This document shows, piece by piece, positions 11,601 through 22,750 of a stretch of DNA of 64,000 nucleotides. Source of the stretch: Malus domestica (lineage: Eukaryota; Streptophyta; Magnoliopsida; Rosales; Rosaceae); NCBI RefSeq assembly GCF_042453785.1, contig NC_091671.1, positions 10,114,001 through 10,178,000 on the forward strand, written 5' to 3'. The notes below the pieces were generated by a model. That model was given only the letters and a program-made list of their open reading frames with translations. It did not search any database and had not been told where the DNA came from. Within the stretch, counting starts at the first letter, position 1, and each line of letters opens with the position of its first letter. Both the position numbers and the translations under genes were made by a program.

Positions 11601-14600
11601 GGCATTCTGTCAAAGACTTCTGGGGAAGTAGAAAACACATGAATCTTACTGTTCAATCACCCACTTCCCACACGCAACAATAGCTCATGGGTACCACAGA
11701 TAACTTTGCCAAAGTTCTCTGCCAAAGTTGAGCACGTGAAGCTTGCAGCTCCCACTACATCGCTCTGACCAAGAAGGGTAAAAGAATAGCAAAGAAACAG
11801 CACTAACAAAGTTTAGACCCATAAATTTTGAAGGTCTAGCTACCATATTATTACCCACAAGGGTAAAGGAACAGTACCACTGCTGGATAATTGGAAAGTC
11901 CCTGTGTGTCAACCTCTGTGCTTCGTGGCAAGGTAGACTAGCAAACATGCCCAACCTTTACTCACATTCGAGAAAACACTCCCAATAAGATTGCTTGCTC
12001 CAAAATCGAAGAGGCACCGTCCTCCGAATCTCGAGAGCCAGACTCCCAACATGACTACTTTCTTAAAAATCGAAGAGAGGGTAAAGGAACAGTACCATTG
12101 CTGGATAATTGGAAAGTTCCTGTGTGTCAACCTCTGTGCTTCGTGGCAAGGTAGACTAGCAAACATGCCCAACCTTTACTCACATTCGAGAAAACACTCC
12201 CAACAAGATTGCTTGCTCCAAAATCGAAGAGGCACCGCCCTCCGAATCTCGAGAGCCAGACTCCCAACATGATTACTTTCTCAAAAATCGAAGAGACACT
12301 GCTCCCCGAATCTCGAGAGCCAGACCCCCAGCATGATTGCTTTCTCAAAAATCGATGAGGCATCGTTCTCCGAATCAATCGAAGAGGCGCTCGCTTTCTC
12401 AAAAGCTGGGCTGCTCAGAGACCACGAGGGCCGATCTCAGAAATCGAAGAGGCCCTACTTTTCTAGCCTTGTCAACACCTGTCACACGCACACTCAGTTT
12501 TGCAGAAATTATGGGCATTCTGTCGAAGACTTCTGGTGAAGTAGAAAGCACATGAATCTTACTGTTCAATCACCCACTTCCCACACGCAACAATAGCTCA
12601 TGGGTACCACAAATAACTTTGCCAAAGTTCTCTGCCAAAGTTGAGCACGTGAAGCTTGCAGCTCCCACTACATCGCTCTGACCAAGAAAGGTAAAAGAAT
12701 AGCAAAGAAACAGCACTAACAAAAGTTTAGACACATAAATTTTGAAGGTCTAGCTACCATATTATTACCCACAACTGTAAAGGAACAGTACCACTGCTGG
12801 ATAATTGGAAAGTCCCTGTGTGTCAACCTCTGTGCTTCGTGGCAAGGTAGACTAGCAAACATGCCCAACCTTTACTCACATTCGAGAAAACACTCCCAAT
12901 AAGATTGCTTGCTCCAAAATCGAAGAGGCACCGTCCTCCGAATCTCGAGAGCCAGACTCCCAACATGACTACTTTCTCAAAATCGAAGAGAGGGTAAAGG
13001 AACAGTACCATTGCTGGATAATTGGAAAGTCCCTGTGTGTCAACCTTTGTGCTTCGTGGCAAGGTAGACTAGCAAACATGCCCAACCTTTACTCACATTC
13101 GAGACAACACTCCCAACAAGATTGCTTGCTCCAAAATCGAAGAGGCACCACCCTCCGAATCTCGAGAGCCAGACTCCCAACATGATTACTTCCTCAAAAA
13201 TCGAAGAGACACTGCTCTCCGAATCTCGAGAGTCATACCCCCAGCATGATTGCTTTCTCAAAAATCGAAGAGGCATCGTTCTCCGAATCTCGAGAGCCAG
13301 ATACCACAGACCACTTTTTCAAAGTGCTCTGACAGAGTTAAAACATGTGAAACTGGCAGCTCCCACTACCGTGCTATGACCAAGCAGGGTAAAGGAATAG
13401 CATTACTACTTGTTGTTAGGGAGACTCCTATATATGTCGACCTCCATCCCCAACGGACAGGCAGACCTGCAAAAATGCTCAACCCTTCATCATATCTGAG
13501 AGGGCACTCCCAACGAAGCCTTTCGAAATATTCAGCTTTCTTTCCCCCCGATAATACCTCTGCAAACAAGCTATACTAGAGCAAGAATATCTCATATCAT
13601 CAGGGTTAAAAGCAAGAGTATCCCATATCATGCTTTTTTCCTGTCTTTTCTTTTGGCCTTGTTTTTACCTGCAAGACAAGGAGAAAGAGAGCAATCAGTC
13701 AGCACTTGGAATCAAGCTTCCAGCCAGGAACTGACTGCCTGGAACCCCTTACCTGATTACTTACCTGGCATTGCTCTCGAGTACTCATCTTCAACATCTT
13801 ATGTTTCCAGGGAAGATTCCGCATCTGCTTGAGGAACAGATAGGGCAAGTGCGAAGGATACAAGGAAGCATGTGGAGACAAGCGTAACAGCACACGTGCC
13901 GATACATTCATTACTCTGTCAAAAGCAAAAGTATCCCATATCAGCAGGGTGGAACGTACTCTAGATTTGATGGACTTGTTTTGACCCTCAAATTCTTCAG
14001 TCGGCCTTATACTCTGGAGGAAACCAGAAAACCCTCCAGCTCAGTTCAAGAATAAGCCTGTGGAAAGTTACTTCTTCAAAAGCAAAAGTATCTCATATCA
14101 TCTCTTCTCATTTTTCTTCTCTTTATCCTTCATGCTGCTGCAAGATGGGGAGAAGGTGAACAATCAGTCGGAGCTCTGATTGCTTACCTTGTCTGTCACC
14201 TCTTTCAGCAGACCCCCTAGCTCGGCGACTTGGGGGACTCCTACTACATGGTTTGTATCGCGCTTGACCAAGCCTGAAACTACAAGTAAGCTTCAAGTGA
14301 AATTGATACATTACCTTGTGCATCTCCACCAGTTAAAGATACCACCCCTGGATGGAGGAAGAGTACTTCCAGAGAAGATGCCACATCTACCTATGAGACA
14401 GATAAGGCAAGTCAAGACGACACCACACTCCGATACTTAGAAGTTTCGTGATTACGAGATCATTCTCCCACAATATTTCCTAATGTCATTTGTACTAAAT
14501 CATTCACTTGTACTCACTAAATGAGAGCTTGAACCTATGTACTTGTGTAAACCCTTCACAATTAATGAGAACTCTTCTATTCCGTGGACGTAGCCAATCT

Positions 14601-16130
14601 GGGTGAACCACGTACATCTTGTGTTTGCTTTCCTATCTCTATCCATTTATATACTTATCCACACTAATGACCGGAGCAATCTAGCGAAGATCACAAAAAG
14701 CGATCGTTTTCGCTACCTAGGATCTATCTTGCAAGAGAACGGAGAATTAGATGGAGATCTCAACCATAGAATACGAGCTGGATGGAAAGAGTGCATCCGG
14801 CGTGTTGTGTGACCGTCGTAGGCCACTGAAGCTCAAGGGAAAATTTTATAGGACGGCAATAAGGCTAGCGATGTTGTATGGCACAGAATGTTGGGTGGTG
14901 AAGCATCAACACGTACACAAAATGGGTGTAGCGGAGATGAGGATGCTTCGTGGGATGTGTGGGCACACGAGAAAGGATAAGATTGGGAATGAGGATATCC
15001 GAGGTAAAGTAGGAGTAGCCGAAATTGTAGGAAAGATGAGAGAAAATCGGCTCCGGTGATTTTGAACATGTGCAAAGAAGGCCGACTGACGCTCCGGTTC
15101 GAAGATGTGACTACGGGACAGAGGTTCAGGGCCGAAGGGGTAGAGGAAGACCTAGGACAACTTTGGAAGAGACTCTAAGAAAAGACTTAGAGTACTTGGA
15201 TCTAACGGAGGACATGACACAAAACCGAGCGCAATGGCGTTCTAGGATTCATATAGCCGACCCCACTTAGTGGGAAAAGGCTTTGTTGTTGTTGTTTGTT
15301 GTTGAAAGTGGGTGAGGAAATAAGAGAATGAGGGTACGTAGGCATAGCACCAAAGCTTAATTATTTTTCATGAGCCTTTTTCCTATTATTTAGAGCTATA
15401 TATAACAGATAAGTTACTTAACATGAAAGGGCTTTTAGGAGAATAATGAAATTGGATTTTTCAGGATTTCTTCACGGCAGGTACAGATACAACCGCCATT
15501 TCAATGGAGTGGGCACTAGCAGAGCTCATCAACCACCCGAAGGTGCTGGAGAAAGCAAGGGAGGAGATTGATCGAGTCGTTGGGAATAGACGGATAGTCG
15601 TAGAATCAGACGGTCCAAGCCTTCCATACATACAAGCCATCATAAAAGAAACACTGAGACTGCACCCACCTGTGCCTATGATCCCAAGAAAGAGTGTACA
15701 AAAGTGTAACATTGGAAACTATGTGATCCCAGAAAACACAATGCTATTTGTGAATGCTTGGGCCATCGGAAGGGACCCAAAGTATTGGGAAAATCCTTTG
15801 CACTTTTACCCTGAAAGATTCTTAGCACCACTCAGTGGTGGAGGAGATGGAGCGCGTGCATTAGATCTTAGGGGGCAACATTTTCAGCTGCTTCCGTTTG
15901 GGACCGGGAGGAGGATATGCCCTGGTATAAACCTAGCCCTGCAAATGCTGCCAGCCCTACTTGGTGCAATGGTTCAATGCTTTGATTGGAAAGTTGTTGG
16001 GGTAAATCAGAAGCATATGAACGGTGATGAGGTTCTGGAAATGGATGAACGGCCAGGAATGGCAACTCCACGAGCCCATGATTTGATTTGTATTCCAGTG
16101 GTACGTTTTGATCCCGAGTTGTATCCTTGA
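7400..16130 (+). CDS. Cytochrome P450 CYP93B-like (flavone synthase II-type), copy A
   Basis: Two exons, 7400-8320 and 15465-16130, join in phase 0 to 528 residues, a normal length for a plant class A P450. The N-terminal hydrophobic ER anchor (about residues 2-25) is followed by the proline hinge [10 protein letters not shown]. The oxygen-binding I-helix motif AGTDTT is at 312-317, just after the splice junction. ExxR (ETLR) is near 369-372, PERF at 423-426 and the haem loop [10 protein letters not shown] at 452-461 with Cys459 as thiolate ligand. Phrases such as [20 protein letters not shown] and [12 protein letters not shown] are typical of CYP93B, which converts flavanones to flavones with an NADPH-P450 reductase partner. 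The single intron position is the usual one for the family. The intron is 7.1 kb because of a retroelement insertion. Whether it is still spliced efficiently cannot be read from sequence. CYP93A- or CYP93C-like activity is possible but less likely. Confidence 0.88.
8568..8628 (+). repeat. (CT)n(TA)n microsatellite in the P450 A intron
   Basis: A long TCTCTC tract runs into ATATATAT. Copy B has a much shorter version at about 33349-33365. The size difference between the paralogues shows active length mutation. Confidence 0.9.
8819..8834 (+). repeat. Left target-site duplication of the RTE composite
   Basis: AAAGTGGGTGAGGAAA occurs here and again, identical over 16 bp, at 15305-15320. It is present only once in the unoccupied paralogous intron at 33769-33784. 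Confidence 0.9.
8835..10218 (+). pseudogene. RTE-clade LINE reverse transcriptase, 5'-truncated
   Basis: An open frame of about 460 codons encodes the reverse transcriptase of a non-LTR element. Motifs in order are the palm block with [24 protein letters not shown], the catalytic box FADDIVLI, the primer-grip block RFRYLGSIL, and a C-terminal region rich in basic residues with [10 protein letters not shown] and [10 protein letters not shown]. The endonuclease domain and the RT N-terminus are missing. The open frame continues upstream into host intron DNA only by chance. The frame ends ...IHIADPTQ then stop, about where RTE ORFs end, but the usual microsatellite tail is replaced by LTR-element sequence. 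Plant RTE elements end in short TTG repeats, which agrees with the right end of the block. Confidence 0.88.
10481..11155 (-). CDS. Coiled-coil protein encoded antisense in the LTR element
   Basis: A 224-residue frame starts [12 protein letters not shown]. Its middle (about residues 100-150) has heptad-like [20 protein letters not shown], predicting a coiled coil. The C-terminus repeats a Pro/Ser unit ([13 protein letters not shown] and [13 protein letters not shown]). No enzymatic motif is present. Additional antisense ORFs are known in some Ty3/gypsy (Tat-lineage) and related non-autonomous elements, and this may be one. Its function is unknown. It looks undamaged, so it is either young or selected at the source element. 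Confidence 0.55.
   Translation of the reverse strand: MSGPSDRRFDLNLVEEAAPPSPDNIWRPSFVSPTGPLTVGDSVMKNDMTAAVVARNLLTPKDNRLLSKRSDELAVKDSLALSVQCAGSVSNMAQRLFARTRQVESLAAEVMSLKQEIRGLKHENKQLHRLAHDYATNMKRKLDQMKETDGQVLLDHQRFVGLFQRHLLPSSSGAVPRNEAPNDQPLMPPPSRVLSSTEAPNDPPPMPSLSGALPTAETSPKQPL
11290..11530 (+). repeat. Short tandem repeats, GAAATCGAAGAGGCG type
   Basis: Four to five copies of a unit of about 60 bp share the phrases TCAGAAATCGAAGAGGCG, TTTCTCAAAAGCTGGGCT and CACGAGG. One more copy sits at about 12375-12450. The repeats lie inside the LTR-element interior. Confidence 0.8.
11555..13385 (+). repeat. Two direct repeats of about 913 bp with internal smaller repeats
   Basis: The phrase CACACGCACACTCAGTTTTG occurs near 11570 and again near 12483. 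From there the two halves run in parallel (AATAGCTCATGGGTACCACA, GTAAAGGAACAGTACCA). Inside each half a unit of about 210-215 bp containing CCTGTGTGTCAACC is itself repeated. Copies are slightly diverged, so the array grew in at least two steps. Confidence 0.8.
14696..15304 (+). mobile_element. Second RTE 3' end with microsatellite tail
   Basis: This repeats the last 570 bp of the RTE frame at 9632-10218 with scattered substitutions, a short deletion near 14787 that shifts the frame, and a stop at 15058-15060. It ends in GGCTTTGTTGTTGTTGTTTG, the normal RTE 3' tail, directly before the right target-site duplication. Confidence 0.88.
15305..15320 (+). repeat. Right target-site duplication of the RTE composite
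   Basis: Identical to 8819-8834. After it the P450 intron resumes in alignment with copy B (33785 onward). Confidence 0.9.
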
Positions 16131-16926
16131 CCCATAAAGCAGGTGAGCATATTGTAATTGTTTGAAGACTTTGATCCAAATGAAGTTTGAGGACTTGAAG
16201 TGGGTGTCAAACTTACATGGAAATGGATAAATAACACTACGTTATTTCTATTCCTATTTAAGTTTTCTTTTTCGAAGTACTTTTATGATTAAGGCTTACT
16301 TAAGCCTCATGTACATTACATGAAGTCTCACTTTATTTCTACAGTTTGTCATGTCCCACTTTGTTTCCTGCACTTATCCATTATGTTTCACTTTACTCCG
16401 TTTCTTTAATTGGGTTAAAGAGACGTTAGTTTCGTTGATTTGACAAAGGCTCTTTGATTTTTTTCAGTCAATTTTTACATTTCGCTCTCAAATTACCATA
16501 TATTGTCCTTAAAACTCACAATTTCTTCAATCTATCACTATATTCACTGTTGAAAAGATCGAAGGACCCCTACCATATTAATGAAACTGATGCTCAACCC
16601 AATTGACGGAATGGGGTACCGTGTGACATGAAAAATAATTACAAAGGATAAAGTGAGACAGAATCAAATGTATGTTGTGAAGCGAAATTTTGTCTAGAGT
16701 ATATAGGGGTACCAAAAAATAAGCTTTAATAGTAAAATTGGTTATGTAATTAGGGTATACAAGGAAAAATCACATAGGGTGACATGTTACAATGAGAGAG
16801 CTATAGCTAAAGGATATTGTTTGGCTCCTTATAATTACATGTATCATAATCAAAATCATTCATTCTTTTAATAATTATCTAAAGATAATCTAAAAAGACA
16901 ATTATTTTGGTTTGAAGTCCGTTTAG

Positions 16927-16927
<1 letters not shown>
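16131..16927 (+). other. 3' flank of P450 copy A
   Basis: No further gene is seen. The stretch aligns with 34600-35400 behind copy B almost throughout. Copy A carries about 54 bp near 16117-16170 that copy B lacks, which changes the C-terminal codons of the P450. The 3' UTR polyadenylation site is not obvious. Confidence 0.6.

Positions 16928-16976
<49 letters not shown>
16928..16976. repeat. (AT)n microsatellite at left virus junction
   Basis: About 24 TA units sit exactly between host flank (ending TTTAGTC) and the 3'-truncated pararetroviral RNase H frame. In paralogue B the same place has about eight units with no virus. Confidence 0.95.
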
Positions 16977-16977
<1 letters not shown>

Positions 16978-19900
16978 GTATTCAATGTCAAAATCAAAGA
17001 TTGATAATATGGCTTGCCATCGTGCAAAAATTTGTTTTGATGCAATGTTTTGAACATCTTTTTGTAAAACATGTTTTGCAGATTTACAATCGACTCTAAC
17101 AAGAAATTTTTGATTTAATAAATCATCTTGAAATTTACTAATGCATAATACTATAGATAATATTTCTTTCTTAATAGTACTATAGTTAGTTTGAGCGGGA
17201 TTCCATACACCTGAATGAAAACGAACAATTTGTTCAGGTGATCCGGAAGAAGTTTGCTGCTTGAGAATTCCTCCATAACTAACGTCAGAGGCGTCAGTTT
17301 CAACTATCTTAAAAGAGTTGGGAGTTGGAATGCCAAGACAGGGCAAAGTCTTAACATGATTTTTTATCTGTTTGACAATAGAAGTATGGATGGTAGACCA
17401 AACAGGGGGATTCTCCTTAAGACGGTCAAACAAAGGTTTACATTGTTGACGCAGATGAGGATAAAATTCTGAAACATAATTCAAAGAACCTAAGAATCTT
17501 TGAAGCTGTGATTTTTCAGTAATCTGATCTGGAAATTTATCTGCAAATTGGATGACACGGTCAATTGGTTGGATGGTAGATCTATGGATATTATAACCTA
17601 AGAATCTAACCTTAAGTTGAAACAATTTAATCTTAGTGGCTGACACAACTAATCCGTTTGATCTAATGATCCTAGCAAACAAGTGCAAATGTTTCCAATG
17701 TTCATCGATAGATTTAGAATAAACGAGAACATCATCAATATAAACAATAGTAAAATGGCTATACTGATTGAAAATCTCATTCATGATATTCTGAAATTCA
17801 GATGGTGCATTCTTTAAACCGAAAGGCATAACATTCCATTCATAATGGCCGAAAGGCGTTACGAAAGCAGTTTTATATTTATCAGATTCATGAATTTGAA
17901 TCTGCCAAAATCCTGATTTCATATCAAACTTTGAGAAAATAGTTGCTTTACTAAGCCTTTTTATTAGATCTCTTTTGTTAGGGATTGGATATCGAATCCA
18001 TTCCAAAACTTCATTTAAAGGTTTGTAGTTAATAACTAAGCGGGGAGTTCCTCTTTCAATTTCTGCACTTTTCTGTACATAAAATGCAGGACATGACCAA
18101 GGCGATTTACTTTTACGGATAATTCCTTTATTAAGAAGATCCTGTATTTCTGCTTTGCAGAAATCCATTACTTCTTGACTCATTTGAATAGGTCTGGCCT
18201 TAGTAGGTATTTTTGACTCATTAAATTCTTTGATGTAAAGTAGTTTAACAATATGTTGTTTTCGGTGCCAAAAGGCGTTTGGAATATCAGAACATACTTC
18301 CATAACAAGCTGTGCTTCGAATTTAGAGATTTTTTGAGATAAGATCTCTTGTTTGAGTTGTTCTTCAGTTCTTTTATGATGAATATCATCTTTTAAGAAT
18401 TGAAGATGTTTGGTCTTATTAGAAATTATGTTTAAGGATCGCAAAGTGCTATCCTTCTGGAGGTGTCTAAGTTTTTTGAGGTCTGTTTCTAGGCAGAATT
18501 CAAATGTGACTTTCTGTCCTAAGACTTTTGAGGTAATCCTATTATGATGAGTTTTGAATGGATATAAGAGTGCGATAAAAGGTAATCCTAATATGACAGG
18601 GTCAGACAAGTTCTTGATTAGAACAAAAGGTGTTTTGAAATAAACTTCATTTTGGCAGACATGTGCCTTAGGAAGTTCATATTTGATTTCCATTGGAGAC
18701 TCATTAGCAGCACTAAGGATTTCCTTTGATTTGTGGAAATACCTAGTGGGAATTAGTCATTCTTGAATACAATTCAAGTCTGCGCCTGAATCTATCAATG
18801 CTATTGTTTCGAAACGAAAATCTTCGATTACTATCGTTACTTTAGAATACCATTTTTGGATTCTAATTTTGTGAAGAAGATTCAGAACTAAGTGTTCTGA
18901 AATTTGGTCAGAATCTGACTCAGAATGACTACTGGAAGAAGAGGAACTGAATAGTTCTTCTTTTGGAGGAATATTGACTCTAGTGAGTTGTGTACGAATC
19001 TCATGGTTATCAGATTTCAATAGTTTAATTTCATCTTTAATTTTATTAATTTCTTTTTGGAGGTCACTGACTGTGATATCTTTCTTAGTCTTACTAAACT
19101 TTGCTAGTGTGGTTCTAAGAGATATTTGTGGTTTTTGGATCTGGGATTGGCTACTACCTACTTATTCTTGGGAGACTAAATCTTTGAGTTTTTTGAGGTA
19201 GAACTTTTTGAGTCCAGGGTCCTCAACATTGCTGATTAGTTCTAAGAGTAATTCTTCTTGTTTTTCTTGTTTAGTTATTACTGATATATTTTTACAACAG
19301 GCATCAGGACATCCAAGTTTGATGTCTAGGGTAGAATGCTTGCTAGAAGCAGATTGATATGAAGATGATGAGGTAGAACCAAGATCATCTTCGGATGAAT
19401 GACTATTGTCAATATCCTGGAGTTCTAGGGTTTGAATAAGTTAAAGTTTTTCTTCTTCAGAAATCTTCAACTGGCTTATGAGTTTCTTAACTTTACACTT
19501 ATTAGCGTAATGACCTTCTTTGCCACATTTGTAGCATTTTCCCTTATGACTATTGTCTTTAGAGTGGAATTTTCCAGAGGATTTTCTCTTTCCTTTCCAT
19601 TTCTGGGATCTGGGGTGTTCGTAAAACGGGTTTGGTTTGGCATACTTGCCTTTGCTATATTTGGAGTAGTTAGTATGAGGTTTAGAGATCTTAGATCTAC
19701 GGAAGCTAGTTGATTTTTTCTGGAGGTTGGAAGGAGCTATAGGTGGTAGACCATATTGTTCACAGAATGTTCCTAATTCATATTTGGCTATTGCTTTTTC
19801 AGATTGGATTTGTCTAGATATTTTCATATCTATGCACATTTTCAAACCTTCTTTTTGGATAGTACTTATGATATGTCCATAAGTAAGGTTTTCATATGGT

Positions 19901-22470
19901 ATAATACCGTCTTCGTTTATCAAGGTATTCCTTATTTTATGTGCAAAAAGGTTTGGTAAGCCATTTATGAATTTTTCTTTCCAAAATGGTTGATTACTAT
20001 CATCTCTAAGCATGACTCTTGACAGGAATACATCTTTATACCATCTAAAATCACTTAAGGTAGGACACCTTAAGTTACTTAGTTGGTCATGGACCCTGGA
20101 TGTGATGTTAGAAGGGATTCCTATGAAGTGTTGTATGATTGTATAGAGTAAGGTATTGATTGCATCTGGGACACCACATCCTAGATGTTCATCGAAGATA
20201 GGTATTCCTTCTTCATCCTGTTTTACTGCATATCTAATTAGATTTCGGGATTCCTCAGTAAGGTGTTTCTCCCACCAGGAATGAAGCATTCCTGTGAATC
20301 CAGAAACAATGATGTCTACAATTTGGGTTTGACTAAGGTCATGATTAGTAATATAGCTATTTGCTACCATGGAGATATGTTGGAGTTTGTTTAATAACTC
20401 TTGTTCTGATAAACCATCTATATTCCATTCATAGAGTTTATCAGATGAAACAGTGAATTGGGATTGGAAATTCCTTTCTTCAAATTGAAGATCAGGAGGT
20501 GTTGGTCTGGGATACCAATTTTTAGTTAAGGATGTAGGATTAGTTCTTTTGACGTTAATACGTTTCAATTCAGGACTCTGAAAAGCATTCCATTCCATAT
20601 GGGGAATGGAATCAACACTTTCATCTTCTGAAGCCAGAATTGAATAAGGTGTTTCTGAATTATGTGGATTATTAATTACACGAACTGATTTTTCCTTTTC
20701 AAGCTTACTGAGCATTTGGTCAATCCTACTGGATGTTGAGGTTTTTAAAGAGGGTAACTCTTTAAAACTGGTTAAGGGTATGTCTTTATTAAGAGGTTTG
20801 ATTGACAAGTTATCAATTTTTGTTTCTATTTTGTCCAACTGTTTTCCTATGGTATGTAGGCTTTGGTTGGTAAAATTGTTTTGTTCAATAACAGGTTTAA
20901 CCCCTGCATCATCCTTCGGAAGTTTGAATGGTGAGGCTGGGATTTGCGTATTGACCGTGGTGATGAGAATAGTTTCTTGTGGGGGATGACTGGAGGAGAC
21001 AATTGTCTTGTCTTCCTTAAGCCAATTTTCTTTGGTTATGACCTTTACTTGTTTTTCAGACTCATAATGTTTTTCTACGAAGTCGAAGAAAAATATTTCA
21101 AGTCGGTTAGTTTGCATGAAATCTTTCCATGCTTTATGAATTTGTAGTTTTTCTTCAGCAGTATACTTACTTCTGAAGATGTTTCGTCGAGGGACATTTT
21201 CTAAGGCTTCTATGTCTTTACAAAGTTTTTTACGATCATATTTAAAAGGTTCTTGTCTGGTTAAGACCAATAATTGGTGATGTACTGGTTCTGCGTCAAA
21301 ATCAGAAGCAGTTGGGGATGTTTGTTCTTCCTTATTAAGAACAGGTTGGGTTTGGTAAGTAGGCTGGACGACTTGAGCGTTTGTCTCAAGTGACTGAAGT
21401 TTAAAATTTAAAAGGTCATTTATTAATTCTTGTTATGTGACTGATGAGCCTGTATCTACTGATTTTAATTTTAAGTTCCTATCCGCAAAAGAATTGATTA
21501 ATTCTTGGTCTCGACCTTGCCTATCGTTTGACATAGATCCAGAGAAAGAATTCCTACTGGAAGCAAAATATTTAAGTGATCTATTAGAATCACAAGATTT
21601 TCTGGCAGGACGATCAAAATTAATTTTAACCGTACCGTCAAAGTATTGTTCTATATTGTCTAAATTGACTAGACTATTTTGGATGGCTACAGGCCTACTT
21701 TCGTTTATCAGGCACCAATCTGAAGGGAGATTGATTTCTGACCACCTAATGGTTCTTGGTATTTTAATATTGGCATTCTCTTGATTGGTTTGAATCAAGA
21801 GAGTATGATCCTTCGGGCTTTTGGTTAAAGCTTGAAAGTTCATATTTGTGCCAGTGACTTTATAGTAGATTCTGTAAATTAGTACCAAAGGTTGTGTTCC
21901 TTCAAGGACTTTATATCCTGAAGTTTTGATATTTAGTGTGAGTGCTTTTAACATATGTGGGTCGGATAGACTTATAGTGAGATCTGGAAAACAGTCAAAG
22001 TGAATAGGTCCATTACAAAGGCTGGATTCAACCATACCAAGTATGCTATCACTGAAGTCAGTGAATCTAGCATCTCGGAGACATAAGAGGATGGAGGTAT
22101 TAAGACCTCTACGTGTTAATGGTTTGGCTGCAATTTGCACTAAACCTATATGAATATAATTATGACCATCTTTCCTATGGGAATTAATTTGTTCTGGGGT
22201 AAACAATTGACAAGTTTCATGATCTTTACTAAGAGCATAAACTTGTTTAACAGTTTTCACATGATGTTCAGTTTTAAAAGAGGCTAAAGCCCATTTCTTT
22301 TTATAAATATTTTTTTAAGATACTTTTGGAATGTTCCATTCAGCAAAATCTAGACTACTGTCTGTTTGAAATTCAAATTTTTGTTCTTCATTGACAATGT
22401 CAGGTATTGTTTCTAAATTTGATCTAGAGCTAGTGCTGGCCATAGAATTAGATCTAAATAATCTACTCAT
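16977..22470 (-). pseudogene. Pararetroviral polyprotein ORF, one frame broken by five stops
   Basis: One reading frame runs from an ATG at 22470 down to the microsatellite at 16977, about 1,830 codons. It is interrupted by in-frame stops at 22317-22315, 21435-21433, 19443-19441, 19164-19162 and 18759-18757 (four TAA, one TGA). I followed the frame by hand and found no frameshift. Domains in order are movement protein (about 22300-21430), coat-like region, CCHC zinc finger CYKCGKEGHYANKC (19536-19495), protease motif DSGAD (18792-18778), reverse transcriptase with YIDD (17742-17731), and the RNase H start with a TDAS motif near 17300-17290. RNase H is cut off at the TA repeat. It is a dead relic, but the uninterrupted phase implies a fairly recent integration. 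Confidence 0.9.
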
Positions 22471-22734
22471 ACCAATAAATATCAGACAATCAAAATACAG
22501 TAATCTTAACAAAAAAATCTTACTAGTGAATCTAATCACCAAGCTCTCTGGGTCACGCGTGCCGCTCAGACCCTATCCTCCGGGACTTACTGTTTGGATG
22601 ACGCCTTACTGCTCAGACCTTATGGCAAAGAGATAACACTAAGAAGATTAAACTGATAAGATGAACTGGAAAGAGATTGAAAGAAATCAAAGGTATAAAT
22701 AGAGTATTTGGATACTAATGGTATAACCAACCAC

Positions 22735-22750
22735 TTGGCTCTGATACCAA
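22735..22750 (-). promoter_or_regulatory. Pararetroviral tRNA-Met primer-binding site
   Basis: On the - strand the sequence reads TGGTATCAGAGCCAAG. Its first 14 bases are complementary to the 3' end of plant initiator tRNA-Met, the minus-strand primer of Caulimoviridae. It lies 265 bases before the polyprotein ATG, which is where it should be. Confidence 0.92.

Larger units (their letters stand above)
10219..14695 (+). mobile_element. Non-autonomous LTR-retroelement internal region with partial LTR
   Basis: No gag-pol domain is seen. The right end (about 14456-14693) matches part of the LTR that is present as a solo LTR at 43928-45164, including the phrase CTATGTACTTGTGTAAACCC and GGAGCAATCTAGCGAAG. 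Both LTR ends are missing here. The interior holds a minus-strand coiled-coil ORF (10481-11155), GAAATCGAAGAGGCG-type tandem repeats and spacer DNA. This layout fits a large retrotransposon derivative. The ORF runs antisense to the LTR. Confidence 0.7.
8835..15304 (+). mobile_element. Composite RTE LINE / LTR-retroelement insertion in P450 intron
   Basis: The 6.47-kb block is bounded by one 16-bp target-site duplication and is absent from paralogue B. It consists of a 5'-truncated RTE reverse transcriptase (8835-10218), a non-autonomous LTR-retroelement internal region ending in a partial LTR (10219-14695), and a second copy of the RTE 3' end (14696-15304) with a GTTGTTG tail. The tail is present only at the right end, as expected for target-primed reverse transcription. 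It lies in the sense orientation of the P450. Confidence 0.85.

Noticed and set aside
11685..13276. Several minus-strand frames sharing [10 protein letters not shown] and [15 protein letters not shown]
   Set aside because: They are translations of the nested tandem repeats of the LTR element, not a gene family.
11290..13385. CRISPR-like array of regular repeats
   Set aside because: Units are tandem and diverged without unique spacers of constant length, and this is plant nuclear DNA.
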